A stretch of DNA of 64,000 bases from Actinophytocola glycyrrhizae (GTDB lineage: Bacteria; Actinomycetota; Actinomycetes; Mycobacteriales; Pseudonocardiaceae). Of the stretch, positions 6,975 to 15,858 are shown piece by piece; position 1 is the first letter of the stretch; each line of letters begins with the position of its first letter. The stretch covers positions 1 to 64,000 of the forward strand of contig NZ_JBHSIS010000010.1 in the NCBI RefSeq assembly GCF_042653545.1, in the 5' to 3' direction. The position numbers and the translations under genes are program-made. Under the pieces are notes generated by a model that was not told the origin of the DNA, searched no databases, and worked only from the letters and a program-made list of their open reading frames with translations.

Positions 6975-8135
6975 TCAGAGCGTGCGGGAGATGATTTCCT
7001 TCATGATCTCGTTGGTGCCGCCGAAGATCCGCTGCACCCGCGCGGACGTCCAGGCGCGCGAGATCGGGTACTCGTTCATGTAGCCGTAGCCGCCGAAGAG
7101 CTGCAGGCACTCGTCCGCCACCCGCGAGAGGCGGTCGGTGGTCCACCACTTGACCATCGCCGCGCCGGTGACGTCCAGCTCACCCTTCAGGTGGCGCTCG
7201 ATGCTCTGGTCGAGGAACGCCTTGCACACCGCGACCTCGGTCGCGGCCTCCGCCAGCTTGAACCGCGTGTTCTGGAACTTGAAGATCTCGCGGCCGAACG
7301 CCGTGCGCTCCTTGGTGTACTGGATGGTCTGCTCGACCGCGCTCTCCATGGCCGCCACCGCGCCGACCGCGATGATCAGCCGCTCCTGCGGCAGCTGCTG
7401 CATGAGCTGGACGAAGCCGAGCCCTTCCTGTTCGCCGAGCAGGTTCGCCGCGGGCACGCGCACGTCGTCGAAGAACAGCTCGGAGGTGTCCTGGCCGTGC
7501 ATGCCGACCTTGTCGAGCACGCGGCCGCGGCGGAAGCCCCCGGAACCCTCGACGCCGTCGGTCTCCAGCACCAGCAGCGACACGCCCTTGGCGGCCTCGC
7601 CGGGGTCGGTCTTCGCGACCACGACGATCAGCCCGGCCTGCGCGCCGTTGGTGATGAACGTCTTGGCGCCGTTCAGGACGTAGTGGTCACCGTCTCGGAT
7701 GGCCTTCGTCTTGACGTTCTGCAGGTCGGAGCCGGTGCCGGGCTCGGTCATCGCGATCGCGGAGACCAGCTCGCCGGACGCCAGCTTCGGCAGCCACCGC
7801 TTCTTCTGGTCCTCGGTGCCGCACGAGTTGACGTAGTGGGCGACGATGCCGGAGTGCACTGAGTTGCCCCAGGCGTCGTCACCCGCCTTGGCCTGCTCCT
7901 CCAGCAGGATCGCCTCGTGGGCGAACGTGCCGCCACCACCGCCGTACTCCTCCGGGATCGACAGGCACAGCAGGCCCACCTCGCCCGCCTTGTTCCACAG
8001 CTCGCGGTCGACCTGCTTCTGCTCGGCCCACCGCTCGTGGTTGGGCGCCAGCTCCTTCTGGCAGAACGAGTGCGCGAGCTCGCGGAACGAGTCGAGATCC
8101 GGGTCCAACCAGGAGGAACGCGGGGTGAGCGGCAT
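6975..8135 (-). CDS. Acyl-CoA dehydrogenase, long-chain type
   Basis: A 386-residue FAD-dependent acyl-CoA dehydrogenase. The N-terminal helical domain is followed by AMTEPGTGSDL near residue 128 (FAD/substrate contact) and the C-terminal QLFGGYGYMNEYPISR stretch. The C-terminal motif reads FGGTNEIM, without the glutamate used by medium-chain enzymes. Glu251 in LPQERLIIA occupies the alternative base position used by long-chain and isovaleryl-CoA dehydrogenases, so a long or branched substrate is likely. I start at MPLTPRSS (8135), ten codons inside the longest frame. It is divergent from a TetR regulator and pairs with the racemase. Confidence 0.9.
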   Translation of the reverse strand: MPLTPRSSWLDPDLDSFRELAHSFCQKELAPNHERWAEQKQVDRELWNKAGEVGLLCLSIPEEYGGGGGTFAHEAILLEEQAKAGDDAWGNSVHSGIVAHYVNSCGTEDQKKRWLPKLASGELVSAIAMTEPGTGSDLQNVKTKAIRDGDHYVLNGAKTFITNGAQAGLIVVVAKTDPGEAAKGVSLLVLETDGVEGSGGFRRGRVLDKVGMHGQDTSELFFDDVRVPAANLLGEQEGLGFVQLMQQLPQERLIIAVGAVAAMESAVEQTIQYTKERTAFGREIFKFQNTRFKLAEAATEVAVCKAFLDQSIERHLKGELDVTGAAMVKWWTTDRLSRVADECLQLFGGYGYMNEYPISRAWTSARVQRIFGGTNEIMKEIISRTL

Positions 8136-8224
8136 TGCGGGCTCCAAAAACAATCCGGATGGCATGTAAAGTCTCGCTCGAATGTACCTGCGTGCAGACC
8201 TGCACGTAAAGCAAGAGGAGCACC
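8136..8224. promoter_or_regulatory. Divergent promoter region with TetR operator candidate
   Basis: Between the acyl-CoA dehydrogenase and the TetR gene is a perfect inverted repeat CGTGCA-GACC-TGCACG (8191-8206). Similar half-sites GCATGTAAAG (8162-8171) and GCACGTAAAG (8202-8211) flank it. This is the expected position and symmetry for a TetR-family operator controlling both directions. Confidence 0.6.
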
Positions 8225-8845
8225 ATGGCCAGCCCGACCGCCCGCAAGCACCGGACGCAGGCCGAACGCAGCGAGCGCACCCGCGAGCTGCTGCTCGACG
8301 CGACCGTCGAGTGCCTGGTCGAACTCGGGTACGCGCACACCACCGTGCAGGAGATCTGCCAGCGCGCGGGCCTGTCGCGGGGCGCGCAGCAGCACCACTT
8401 CACGACCAAGGCCGAGCTGATGACCAGCGCGCTGGAGCACCTGTTCGCGCGGCTGTCCGCCCAGATCCTCGATGCGACGGCGGAGCTGCCACCCGGCCGG
8501 GAGCGCATCGAGGTGGGCATCGACCAGCTGTGGACGGCGTACTCGGGGACACTGTCGACCGCGGCCGTCGAGCTGTGGGTCGCGGCACGCACCGACCCGG
8601 AGCTGCGCAGGAGCCTGCTGCCCGTCGACCGCGCGCTCGGCCACGCCACGCTGCAGTTCTACCGGCGGATCGTCGGCACCGACGTCGACGAGCACCGCGC
8701 GGAGACGCTGCTGCTGCTGACCGTGAACCTGGTCCGCGGGCTGGCACTGGACGCGATGATCGGCGGCGAAGAGAAGCGGCGGACCGCGCTGCTCACGGAG
8801 TGGAAGGCGCTCATGCTCACCGAATTCGCTGCCGTCACCGACTGA
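8225..8845 (+). CDS. TetR/AcrR family regulator of acyl-CoA genes
   Basis: A 206-residue repressor. The N-terminal helix-turn-helix spans about 18-65 (TVQEICQRAGLSRGAQQHHF) and the rest is an all-helical ligand-binding domain. It is transcribed divergently from the acyl-CoA dehydrogenase and racemase genes, so an acyl-CoA or fatty-acid effector is likely. AAGAGGAGCACC precedes the ATG. The next gene starts 19 bases after its stop and may be co-transcribed. Confidence 0.88.
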   Translation: MASPTARKHRTQAERSERTRELLLDATVECLVELGYAHTTVQEICQRAGLSRGAQQHHFTTKAELMTSALEHLFARLSAQILDATAELPPGRERIEVGIDQLWTAYSGTLSTAAVELWVAARTDPELRRSLLPVDRALGHATLQFYRRIVGTDVDEHRAETLLLLTVNLVRGLALDAMIGGEEKRRTALLTEWKALMLTEFAAVTD

Positions 8846-8864
8846 ACTGCGCTAGACACAGCGG

Positions 8865-9944
8865 GTGCCCGCCAAACCGCTCACGACCGCCGCCCTGTGC
8901 GCCGTGGCGATCATCCTGGCCGGAGCACCGGCCACCGTGCTGATCGGCCGCGACACCGACGGCGTGTCATGGACGCCCGCCCTGGTCGCCACGGCGGTCG
9001 CCGTCGTGGGCTACGCGGCGTGCCACCTCCTGCGGCAGTCGGCGTCCCGCCGGTTCCTCGCCGACGCGGTCGCCACCGGGAGGTTCTCCGGGTCGCCCGT
9101 GTTCGTGTACACGCTGGTGGCGTGGCTGCTGGTCGTCGCGGCGGGCGGCATCGTCATGGGCACGTACTTCGCGGGACGTCCCGCCGAGGACGGCTCCTAC
9201 CGCGACGGTCTCGCCGACTACCCGCTGCCCGTGCTGTTCCTGTTCGCCGGGCTCATGGCGGTCGCCGGCGCCGGGTACAGCGCGCGGGAGTACCGGCGGC
9301 GGCACGAGCTCCCGGAGCTGACGCGGCTGGGCATCGCCAGGGAGCCCCAGCGGGTGCTGCGGCTGCCGCTGCGGGACGCCGTGCGGCAGCGGACCCGGTT
9401 CTGGCTGCAGGGCGCGCTGATCGACGGGCTGTTGTTCGCGAGTGGCGTGCTGCCGGTGCTGCTCAGCGGCGCGACACCGTCTGACGACGAGGTGGCGCGC
9501 GGTGTCCTCGGGGTCGTCGGCGGCCCCGGCATCGTCAGCTTCGCGCTGCTGGTGGTGATGCTGCTGGCGTGGCCGACGCGCCGGTCCGCGTTCGACGCGC
9601 TGCGCCAGCCCTCGTCGCTCGCCGCCATCGCGCTCACCGCGGTCGGCATGACGCTCGGCAGCTCGGCAGCCGGCGGGGTCCTGGCGCTCGCCGGGGTGCT
9701 GCTCGCGTCGGCGACCTGCCTGAACATCATGGACCGCGGCAGCCAGCCATGGCTGGGTTTCATCTTCTACGCGGGCAACTACGTGCTCGGCTACCTCACC
9801 GCCCCCGACGGGAACTCGGCGCTGCCCAGCGGAGTCGTGGGCTGGGCGATCGCGCTCGCCGCCGCCGGGTACGCGATCAGGGAGGCACACGCGCACGCGA
9901 AGCGGTGGCCCGCGCTCGAACCGCTGCGCGAGCCCGTTGGATAG
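8865..9944 (+). CDS. Polytopic membrane protein of unknown function
   Basis: A 359-residue protein with about eight or nine hydrophobic segments and short loops, starting at GTG. One loop contains a charged EYRRRHELPELTRLGIAREPQ stretch (about 143-163), likely cytoplasmic. No transporter signature is recognised. It starts 19 bases after the TetR gene, and a perfect 14-bp terminator hairpin follows immediately. Confidence 0.75.
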   Translation: MPAKPLTTAALCAVAIILAGAPATVLIGRDTDGVSWTPALVATAVAVVGYAACHLLRQSASRRFLADAVATGRFSGSPVFVYTLVAWLLVVAAGGIVMGTYFAGRPAEDGSYRDGLADYPLPVLFLFAGLMAVAGAGYSAREYRRRHELPELTRLGIAREPQRVLRLPLRDAVRQRTRFWLQGALIDGLLFASGVLPVLLSGATPSDDEVARGVLGVVGGPGIVSFALLVVMLLAWPTRRSAFDALRQPSSLAAIALTAVGMTLGSSAAGGVLALAGVLLASATCLNIMDRGSQPWLGFIFYAGNYVLGYLTAPDGNSALPSGVVGWAIALAAAGYAIREAHAHAKRWPALEPLREPVG

Positions 9945-9983
9945 GCGGTGAGCGGCCCGGCCCTCGCACGGGCCGCTCACCGC
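9945..9983. terminator. Strong intergenic terminator hairpin
   Basis: Perfect 14-bp stem GCGGTGAGCGGCCC/GGGCCGCTCACCGC with an 11-base loop. It begins right after the membrane-protein stop codon (9944) and lies 61 bases past the convergent Nudix stop, so it may act in both directions. Confidence 0.85.
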
Positions 9984-10044
9984 GCTAACAGAGAAGAGGG
10001 CCCCGGACGCGAAACGTGACGTTCGCAGACGCAACCGTTTGCCC

Positions 10045-10509
10045 TCAGTCCGCGTCCTGCCACTGCACGTCGCTGAGAAACCAGTCCGCGACCTCTCCCG
10101 CGGCGATGCGTGCCTCGTCCCGCCACGGCCCGACGGTGTCCAGCTGGTCGACCGGCACCCAGCCCACGTCGTCGTAGCGGTACATGCTCGGCCGCGGCTC
10201 CCCTTCCCCGAACGTGATCTCGGCGGGGAACTGGCAGCGCCACACCCGCAGCGCGGCGTTCACCGTCTCGTTGCCGGCGTTCCGCCAGCTCAGCAGCACC
10301 CGGTCGGTCAGGAGCTGGTCGACCGGCCGCAACGCCACCCCGAACTCGGTGGTGAACAGGTCCTGCAACGTGGCGCGCTCGTCCCCGGTCGACTCGTCCC
10401 CCGGCAGCTCCCAGAACCCGGCCATCGACGGCGGCTGCGACCGGCGCGCCACGAACAGCCGGAAGTCGCGGAAGATGGCCGCGCCGAGCACGATGGTCGT
10501 CTCGCTCAT
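10045..10509 (-). CDS. Nudix-fold protein with degenerate catalytic box
   Basis: A 154-residue protein with the Nudix framework: MAGFWELPG at 29-37, a helix ending TEFGV at 54-58 and a later strand VGWVPVDQLD. The catalytic RE-x-x-EE motif is not intact: residues 50-55 read DLFTTE and the loop before it is about two residues short. Hydrolysis of nucleoside diphosphate derivatives is therefore uncertain; it may be a binding protein. It is a single gene, convergent with the membrane protein before it. Confidence 0.78.
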   Translation of the reverse strand: MSETTIVLGAAIFRDFRLFVARRSQPPSMAGFWELPGDESTGDERATLQDLFTTEFGVALRPVDQLLTDRVLLSWRNAGNETVNAALRVWRCQFPAEITFGEGEPRPSMYRYDDVGWVPVDQLDTVGPWRDEARIAAGEVADWFLSDVQWQDAD

Positions 10510-10609
10510 GGCACCAGTAGTTCAGGCCGGCGAGGGCCAGGGCAGTGGGCCGCGGGAGACCGTTCGGGCGACGAACGTGTCACTTCCGGGCACTGGCATC
10601 ATTCCCGGT

Positions 10610-11707
10610 GTGACTCAGCCCGCACCCGGCTACCGGCCGTACCAGCAGCCCATGGCGCCCATGATGGGTGCCCCGACGCCACCGAAGCAGTCGAGAGGCG
10701 GCGTCACCACGTTGCTGGCCGGCGTGCTGGCGCTGGTGGTCGCCGGTCTGGCGGTTGGCGGCTCGTTCGGGGCCATCTCGACGTACCGCAACGCACTCGA
10801 GATCGGCGACGAGACGTCGGTGTACGCGAGCACGACCACGTGGTGGGAGTACAACGACGACGGCAGCAGCGTTTCCACCGAATCCGAGAGCACCCTGACG
10901 GGCCTGACGCTCGTGCTGGCGGCGGCGCTGCTCGTGCTGGGCGCGGTGTTCGCCTTCGTGGCGGCGAGGGCCAGGACGTCCGGTCCGGTGACGGCCACCC
11001 GGTCGCTGATCTCCGCCGGTGTCGGCGCGCTCGCGAGCGTCGCGCTGCTGCAGCTGTTCTGGGTGCTGAACCAGACGCAGCGCTACAACGAACGGGAACT
11101 GGAGGCGGGCGAGACGCTTGAGTTCACGCCTGGGCTCGGGTTGTGGCTGCCGCTCGGCGGGTTGCTGCTCGGGGTGGTCGCGGTGGCGCTGGCGCACCTC
11201 GGGCGTCGCCAGGGCGATGTCAGGATGGAGCCGAACACGCCGCGCATGGGTTTCCCTGCACCGTACGGGTACCGGCCACCGCACATGCCGGTCGCCGAGC
11301 GCCCGACGGACGTCCAGATCTCGGCCGAGGACGCCGCCGCCGACACGCAGCGGGTCAGCGGGGCCACCGCCAGCGGCGAGGTGTCGTCCGCACCTGCCGG
11401 GGAGGCCCAGACCCCGGCCGCGGCTTCGGCGCCCCTCACTCCGGCGACCACCTCGGCCCCCGGGACCGGTGCGGGCGCGGCCGCTGCCGACGAACCTGCC
11501 CCTCCGGTGGCCGCGCCGCCCCTCACCCCGGCAACCACGTCGCCTGCCGAGGCAGCCGAGCCGCCCGCCCCCGCGGCGGCCGAACCCGCCGCTCCCGCGG
11601 CCGAGAAGCCGGACGCACCCGCGGACGAGCCGACGCCGCGGTCCGAGCTGCCTGCCGCTCCCCCGGCACCCGAACTGTCCTCATCGGACGACAAGACCGA
11701 CAAGTAG
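10610..11707 (+). CDS. Membrane protein with proline/alanine-rich tail
   Basis: A 365-residue protein of unknown function starting at GTG 10610. A short proline/glutamine-rich head is followed by four hydrophobic segments (about 32-55, 95-118, 128-148 and 175-195). A polar loop between the first two is rich in threonine, aspartate and serine. The last 150 residues are low-complexity alanine/proline with repeated PLTPATTSA-like units. The frame is open far upstream, but coding character begins here. Confidence 0.65.
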   Translation: MTQPAPGYRPYQQPMAPMMGAPTPPKQSRGGVTTLLAGVLALVVAGLAVGGSFGAISTYRNALEIGDETSVYASTTTWWEYNDDGSSVSTESESTLTGLTLVLAAALLVLGAVFAFVAARARTSGPVTATRSLISAGVGALASVALLQLFWVLNQTQRYNERELEAGETLEFTPGLGLWLPLGGLLLGVVAVALAHLGRRQGDVRMEPNTPRMGFPAPYGYRPPHMPVAERPTDVQISAEDAAADTQRVSGATASGEVSSAPAGEAQTPAAASAPLTPATTSAPGTGAGAAAADEPAPPVAAPPLTPATTSPAEAAEPPAPAAAEPAAPAAEKPDAPADEPTPRSELPAAPPAPELSSSDDKTDK

Positions 11708-11779
11708 TACGCGAACCGGCCGGTCACTCATTGACGCACCATCGGGCAGCGGTACCCCAATGCCCTGTCCTGAGCCTCC

Positions 11780-14074
11780 GTGGTGGGGGATGATCCTGGC
11801 GTGATCGGCCCGGCGGGCGTGCGGCGTGTACCCGCCTCGCTCCTGATGCTCACCCTCGTGCTTTTCGGGGTGACCGGCTGGTGCGTCTGGTCGAGGGCCA
11901 CTTCGCCCACGGACGGTGCCACCGTCAGCCCCGCGGTGAGTGCTGTCTCCATCGGGCACGTCCTCGTGTCCGACGTGGCGCCGGGTAGCGTGCTGCGGCT
12001 GGGCGACGAGATCCTCGCGATCGACGGGGCGCGGCTCGCCGAGTGGACGGTGGGGCTGCCGGGCGGGCAGAAGACCACCGCCGGGGACACGCTGACCTAC
12101 CTGGTCGAGCGCGGTGGGGAGACGCTGTCGCTGCGTGTCACGTTGCGGCACTTCCCGATCCTGGCCGCCATGCGGGGCTGGTGGCCGATGATGCTGGTGG
12201 CCGCGTTGCTGCTCGCCACCAGTGTGACCGTGTTCTGGGCGCGGCCGCGGGATCCGGCCGCGCACGCCACGTTGCTGACCTCGGCGATCGGCATCCTCGC
12301 GATCGTCGGGGCCGGGTTCTTCCCGTTGATGGCCGTGGACCTCGTCGCGGGAGACCAGTTCTGGCGGCACCTCACCGGGCAGGTCGCGTTCGCGATGCTG
12401 TGGGGTGCGGTGCTGCACTTCGCGATCGTCTTCCCCGCCACCACGGTCACGCGCGGACAGCGGTGGCTGATCGCCGCCGGGTACGCCGGGCCCGCGGCGC
12501 TGTTCGGGCTGCTCTGGCTGGCCTCGCTCGTCGTGCTGAGCGAGCCGCTCGAGCGGCTCCACGTGCTGGTCGTGCCGGTGCTGCCCGCGTTGTTCTGCTA
12601 CCCGCCACTGATCGCCACCGTGCTGGTCCGCAAGTACCTCCGCCTGCCAGGCGAACCGACACGCAGGCCGATCGTGTGGCTGCTGGCGGCCCTGATCGGG
12701 AGCGTGGTCGCGTACTTCGCCGTCTGGGTGGTGCCGGTGATCGCCACCGGACGCCCGCTCGTGCCGTACGAGATGCAGGCGCTGCCGTACATGGCGGTCC
12801 CGATCGCCATGTCGGCCGCGGTGCTGCGGTACCGGGCGCTGAACATCGAGGTCGCGGTCAGCCGGACCGTCGTGTACGGCGCGCTGACGATCGGCGCGGT
12901 CGGGGTGTACGTCGGGGTGATCTCCGCGTGGAGCGCGTTGTTCGGGCCGGTGACGAACGTGTGGTGGCAGGCGGTCGTCGTCGCGGGCATCGCGGTGCTG
13001 TCGCAGCCGGTGCGCAGGCGGCTGCAGGCGCTGATCAACCGGCGGCTCTACGGCGAGCGGGACGACCCGTACCGCATGGTGTCCGCGCTCGCGTCCCGGT
13101 TGGAGAACACGCCGACCGCGTCGACGATGCTGCCGGAGATCGTGGCGACCGTGGCCGCCGCGCTGCGGCTGCCCTACATGGCGATCGAGATACAGGCGCG
13201 TGGCCGCAGCGAGACCGCGGCGAGTGTCGGCACGCCGACCGGTGAGCTGCACCGGATGCCGCTGACGTTCCACGGTGAACGGGTCGGCAACCTGGTGGTG
13301 GTGGGCAGGCGCTCGTCGCAGCGGGAGCTGACGCGGCCGGACCGGATCGCGCTCGCGGAGGTCGCGCGGCACGCGGGCGCCGCCGTCTACACCGCGCGGC
13401 TGACCCGCGACCTGCGCCGCAGCCGGGACCGGCTGGTGCGGGCGCGGGAGATGGAGCGGCGGCGGATCCTGCACGAGCTGCACGACGGGGTCGGCCCGAC
13501 GCTCGCGGCGGTCGCGCTGGGGCTGGACGTGAGCAGGCGGACCGTCGGGGACACGTCGCCGACCGGTGAGCTGCTCGGCAGGCTGCGCGACGAGCTGCAG
13601 GCCGCGATCGTGGAGATCCGCAGGCTCGCGCACGGGCTGCGGCCGCCCGTGCTGGACCGGATCGGGCTGATCCCGGCGATCCGCGAGTACGCGGGCGCGC
13701 TCGCCAGCCGCACGGCGGGCAGCGAGTCGTCCGCCGACGGTGTGACGATCGTGCTCGAGGTGCCCTCAAGCATGCCGAAGCTCCCGGCGCCGGTGGACGT
13801 GGCCGCGTACCGGATCATCTGCGAGGCGCTGACGAACGTGACGCGGCACGCGGCGGCCAGTTCGTGCGCGGTGCGGCTGTGGGTGGACGACGACCTGCAC
13901 ATCGAGGTCGTCGACGACGGGGTCGGGCTGCCCGCGGTGGTGAACGGCGGCGTGGGGCTGTCGTCGATGCGGGAACGCGCGACGGAGCTCGGGGGCGAAT
14001 GTCTGGTGGAAGCGGAGAACAAGGGCGGGACACGGGTCTTCGCCACGCTTCCCCTGCCGAAGGAGGGCGGTTGA
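11780..14074 (+). CDS. Membrane sensor histidine kinase with PDZ-like sensor domain
   Basis: A protein of about 764 residues. After an N-terminal membrane span there is an extracellular PDZ-like domain (GSVLRLGDEILAIDGARL, about 73-90), then about eight membrane spans to roughly 400, a GAF-like region, a HisKA_3 dimerisation domain with the phospho-acceptor His568 in LHELHDGVGP, and an HATPase domain with EALTNVTRHA and VDDGVG boxes. The layout resembles ComP-like kinases. GTG codons at 11780, 11783 and 11801 are all possible starts. Its stop overlaps the start of the response regulator, so the two form a two-component system. Confidence 0.9.
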   Translation: MVGDDPGVIGPAGVRRVPASLLMLTLVLFGVTGWCVWSRATSPTDGATVSPAVSAVSIGHVLVSDVAPGSVLRLGDEILAIDGARLAEWTVGLPGGQKTTAGDTLTYLVERGGETLSLRVTLRHFPILAAMRGWWPMMLVAALLLATSVTVFWARPRDPAAHATLLTSAIGILAIVGAGFFPLMAVDLVAGDQFWRHLTGQVAFAMLWGAVLHFAIVFPATTVTRGQRWLIAAGYAGPAALFGLLWLASLVVLSEPLERLHVLVVPVLPALFCYPPLIATVLVRKYLRLPGEPTRRPIVWLLAALIGSVVAYFAVWVVPVIATGRPLVPYEMQALPYMAVPIAMSAAVLRYRALNIEVAVSRTVVYGALTIGAVGVYVGVISAWSALFGPVTNVWWQAVVVAGIAVLSQPVRRRLQALINRRLYGERDDPYRMVSALASRLENTPTASTMLPEIVATVAAALRLPYMAIEIQARGRSETAASVGTPTGELHRMPLTFHGERVGNLVVVGRRSSQRELTRPDRIALAEVARHAGAAVYTARLTRDLRRSRDRLVRAREMERRRILHELHDGVGPTLAAVALGLDVSRRTVGDTSPTGELLGRLRDELQAAIVEIRRLAHGLRPPVLDRIGLIPAIREYAGALASRTAGSESSADGVTIVLEVPSSMPKLPAPVDVAAYRIICEALTNVTRHAAASSCAVRLWVDDDLHIEVVDDGVGLPAVVNGGVGLSSMRERATELGGECLVEAENKGGTRVFATLPLPKEGG

Positions 14075-14763
14075 TGGAGCCGACGCCGGAGTCGACAGCG
14101 GAGCCGGCACCGCGGTTGCGGGTGCTGGTGGTGGACGACCACCCACTGTTCCGGTTCGGGCTGTGCACGGTGCTCGCGGCGGAGCCGTCGCTCGACGTGG
14201 TCGGCGAGGCCGCGAACGGGCGGGACGCGGTGTCGGCGGCCCGGACGTTCGGGCCCGACGTCGTGGTGATGGACCTGCACCTGCCCGACATCGACGGCAT
14301 CGAGGCGACCCGGCAGATAGTCGTGGAGCGGCCGGGCATCGGGGTGATGGTGCTGACCATGTTCAACGACACGGAGTCGGTGTTCGCGGCGATGCGGGCC
14401 GGGGCGCGCGGGTACCTGCTGAAGGGGTCGGGTCAGGAGGAGATCGTGCGGGCCGTGCACGCGGTCGGCCGGGGTGAGGCGATCTTCGGGCCGGACATCG
14501 CGACGCGGGTCCTCGGGTTCTTCAACAGCGGACCGATGTCGGCGCCGGACACGGTGTTCCCCGAGCTGACGTCCAGGGAGCGGGAGGTGCTGGCACTGAT
14601 CGCGAACGGGGAGAGCAACTCCAGCATCGCGCGCCGCCTGTCGCTGTCCCCGAAGACGGTCCGCAACCACGTGTCGAGCATCTTCACCAAGCTCCACGTA
14701 GCCGACCGCGCCCAAGCAATAGTCCGCGCCCGCAAAGCAGGCCTAGGCGACACCACCCCGTAA
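14074..14763 (+). CDS. NarL/FixJ-type response regulator
   Basis: A 229-residue regulator with a receiver domain (about 15-130; acidic pocket Asp21/Asp22, phospho-acceptor Asp67 in VVVMDLHLPD) and a C-terminal LuxR helix-turn-helix (about 162-225; LTSREREVLALIANG and SPKTVRNHVSSIFTKL). The ATG overlaps the kinase stop by one base (TGATG). It is the cognate partner of the PDZ-containing kinase. No target promoter is apparent nearby. Confidence 0.93.
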   Translation: MEPTPESTAEPAPRLRVLVVDDHPLFRFGLCTVLAAEPSLDVVGEAANGRDAVSAARTFGPDVVVMDLHLPDIDGIEATRQIVVERPGIGVMVLTMFNDTESVFAAMRAGARGYLLKGSGQEEIVRAVHAVGRGEAIFGPDIATRVLGFFNSGPMSAPDTVFPELTSREREVLALIANGESNSSIARRLSLSPKTVRNHVSSIFTKLHVADRAQAIVRARKAGLGDTTP

Positions 14764-14764
14764 C

Positions 14765-15017
14765 CCCGCGAGTCCCCCGTTCGCGACCCGCGAGTCCCGC
14801 GTTCAGAACCCGCGAGTCCCCCGTTCAGGACCGGCGAGTTCCCCGTTCGGAACCCCTGCGTTGGCGCTTCGCGTTCGACCGATGTCAGCACGAAACGCCA
14901 ACTCGCGAGTCCTGAACACGGGACTCGCGAGTCCTGAACCGGGGACTCGCGAGTCCTGAACGGGGGACTCGCGAGTCCTGAACGGGGGACTCGCGGGTTC
15001 TGAACCGGGGACTCGCG
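14765..15017. repeat. GACTCGCGAGTC array with orientation switch
   Basis: About ten units of the 22-base repeat between two convergent genes. Up to about 14855 the units read as the reverse complement (GCGAGTCCCCCGTTCAG); from about 14899 they read forward (GACTCGCGAGTCCTGAAC). A transcript from either side could fold the two halves into one long imperfect stem, so the array could act as a terminator. Confidence 0.85.
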
Positions 15018-15020
15018 GGG

Positions 15021-15653
15021 TTAGATGAGGCCTTCGCGTAGGGCGTAGGCCACGGCGTGGGAGCGGTTCTTCAGTTGGAACCGGTTCGTCACGTCGTGGA
15101 GGATGCTCTTCACGGTGCGCTGTGAGTAGCACAGCTTGTCCGCGATTTCCTTTGTGGACAGTCCGGACGCGACCAGGCGCAGCACCTCGGTCTCCCGGTT
15201 CGTGATGCCCGCCAGGTGCAGGCCGCGGGGCTCCAGCACGTGGCGCTGCAGGCGGGACACCCGGTTCAGCAGGCGGCCGAGCAGGTCGGGCGGCAGCGCG
15301 CCCTCACCGGCCGACGCGGCCTTGATCAGGCGGACCAGCAGGTCCGGCGTCGTGTCCGCGCGGCGGGCGACCGCGCACACGCCACCCTCGACGGCCGTCA
15401 GGATCTCCGTGTCCTCCAGCTCCCCCGCGATCAGGACCACCCGGCTGAACCCGCGCACCTGCAACGTCCGCAGCAGCTGTGCCCCCCGGTCGTCGAACCG
15501 GTCGGTCACCACCAGCGCGACGGACTCCGGTGCCGCCACCTCCTCGTCGACGAGCCACACCTCCTGCCGCGTGCGCAGCGCCATCTGGACACCGCTCTGC
15601 AGGATGGGGTCGGTCGCACGCACGACGACCGGGATACGGCTTTGCTCCAACAT
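15021..15653 (-). CDS. Orphan LuxR-type regulator with receiver-like domain
   Basis: A 210-residue protein. The N-terminal half has the length and strand pattern of a receiver domain but lacks the paired acidic pocket (ATDPILQSG), so phosphorylation is doubtful. The C-terminal half is a clear LuxR helix-turn-helix (ITNRETEVLRLVASGLSTKEI, about 149-169). No kinase is adjacent. It lies at the outer edge of the injection-system locus on the same strand, and LuxR-type regulators are common companions of actinobacterial eCIS loci; a regulatory link is inference. Confidence 0.82.
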   Translation of the reverse strand: MLEQSRIPVVVRATDPILQSGVQMALRTRQEVWLVDEEVAAPESVALVVTDRFDDRGAQLLRTLQVRGFSRVVLIAGELEDTEILTAVEGGVCAVARRADTTPDLLVRLIKAASAGEGALPPDLLGRLLNRVSRLQRHVLEPRGLHLAGITNRETEVLRLVASGLSTKEIADKLCYSQRTVKSILHDVTNRFQLKNRSHAVAYALREGLI

Positions 15654-15813
15654 CGTTCTTCTTTCCGCTCTCTAGCACGCCCCCGACCCGACGCCCAGCA
15701 CGTCGAAGCCCGCGCACCGAGAAGGTTGCCCGAACGTGCGTCCCAGGCGCATGGGACCGGTGTCCCGGGTTTGCCCGGCCGGGACACGGACCGTGCCCGC
15801 CCGGGCACGCAGC

Positions 15814-15840
15814 GGGGCCCCCGGCCGCGCCGGGGGCCCC
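15814..15840. terminator. GC-rich terminator hairpin
   Basis: Perfect 11-bp stem GGGGCCCCCGG/CCGGGGGCCCC with a 5-base loop, 18 bases beyond the stop of the minus-strand gene ending at 15859. It separates that gene from the LuxR regulator downstream. Confidence 0.8.
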
Positions 15841-15858
15841 GAACGGACCACAGTGAAC

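Noticed and set aside
11681..13633. 650-codon minus-strand open frame
   Set aside because: Antisense to the sensor kinase; composition is repetitive Arg/His/Gln and no domain is visible.
13864..14073. N-terminal extension of the response regulator
   Set aside because: It would overlap the kinase ATPase domain in another frame. The TGATG overlap at 14072-14076 gives the natural coupled start.
14765..15017. Repeat array considered as CRISPR
   Set aside because: Units are about 22 bases, palindromic, directly abutting and reverse orientation midway. There are no unique spacers and no cas genes.
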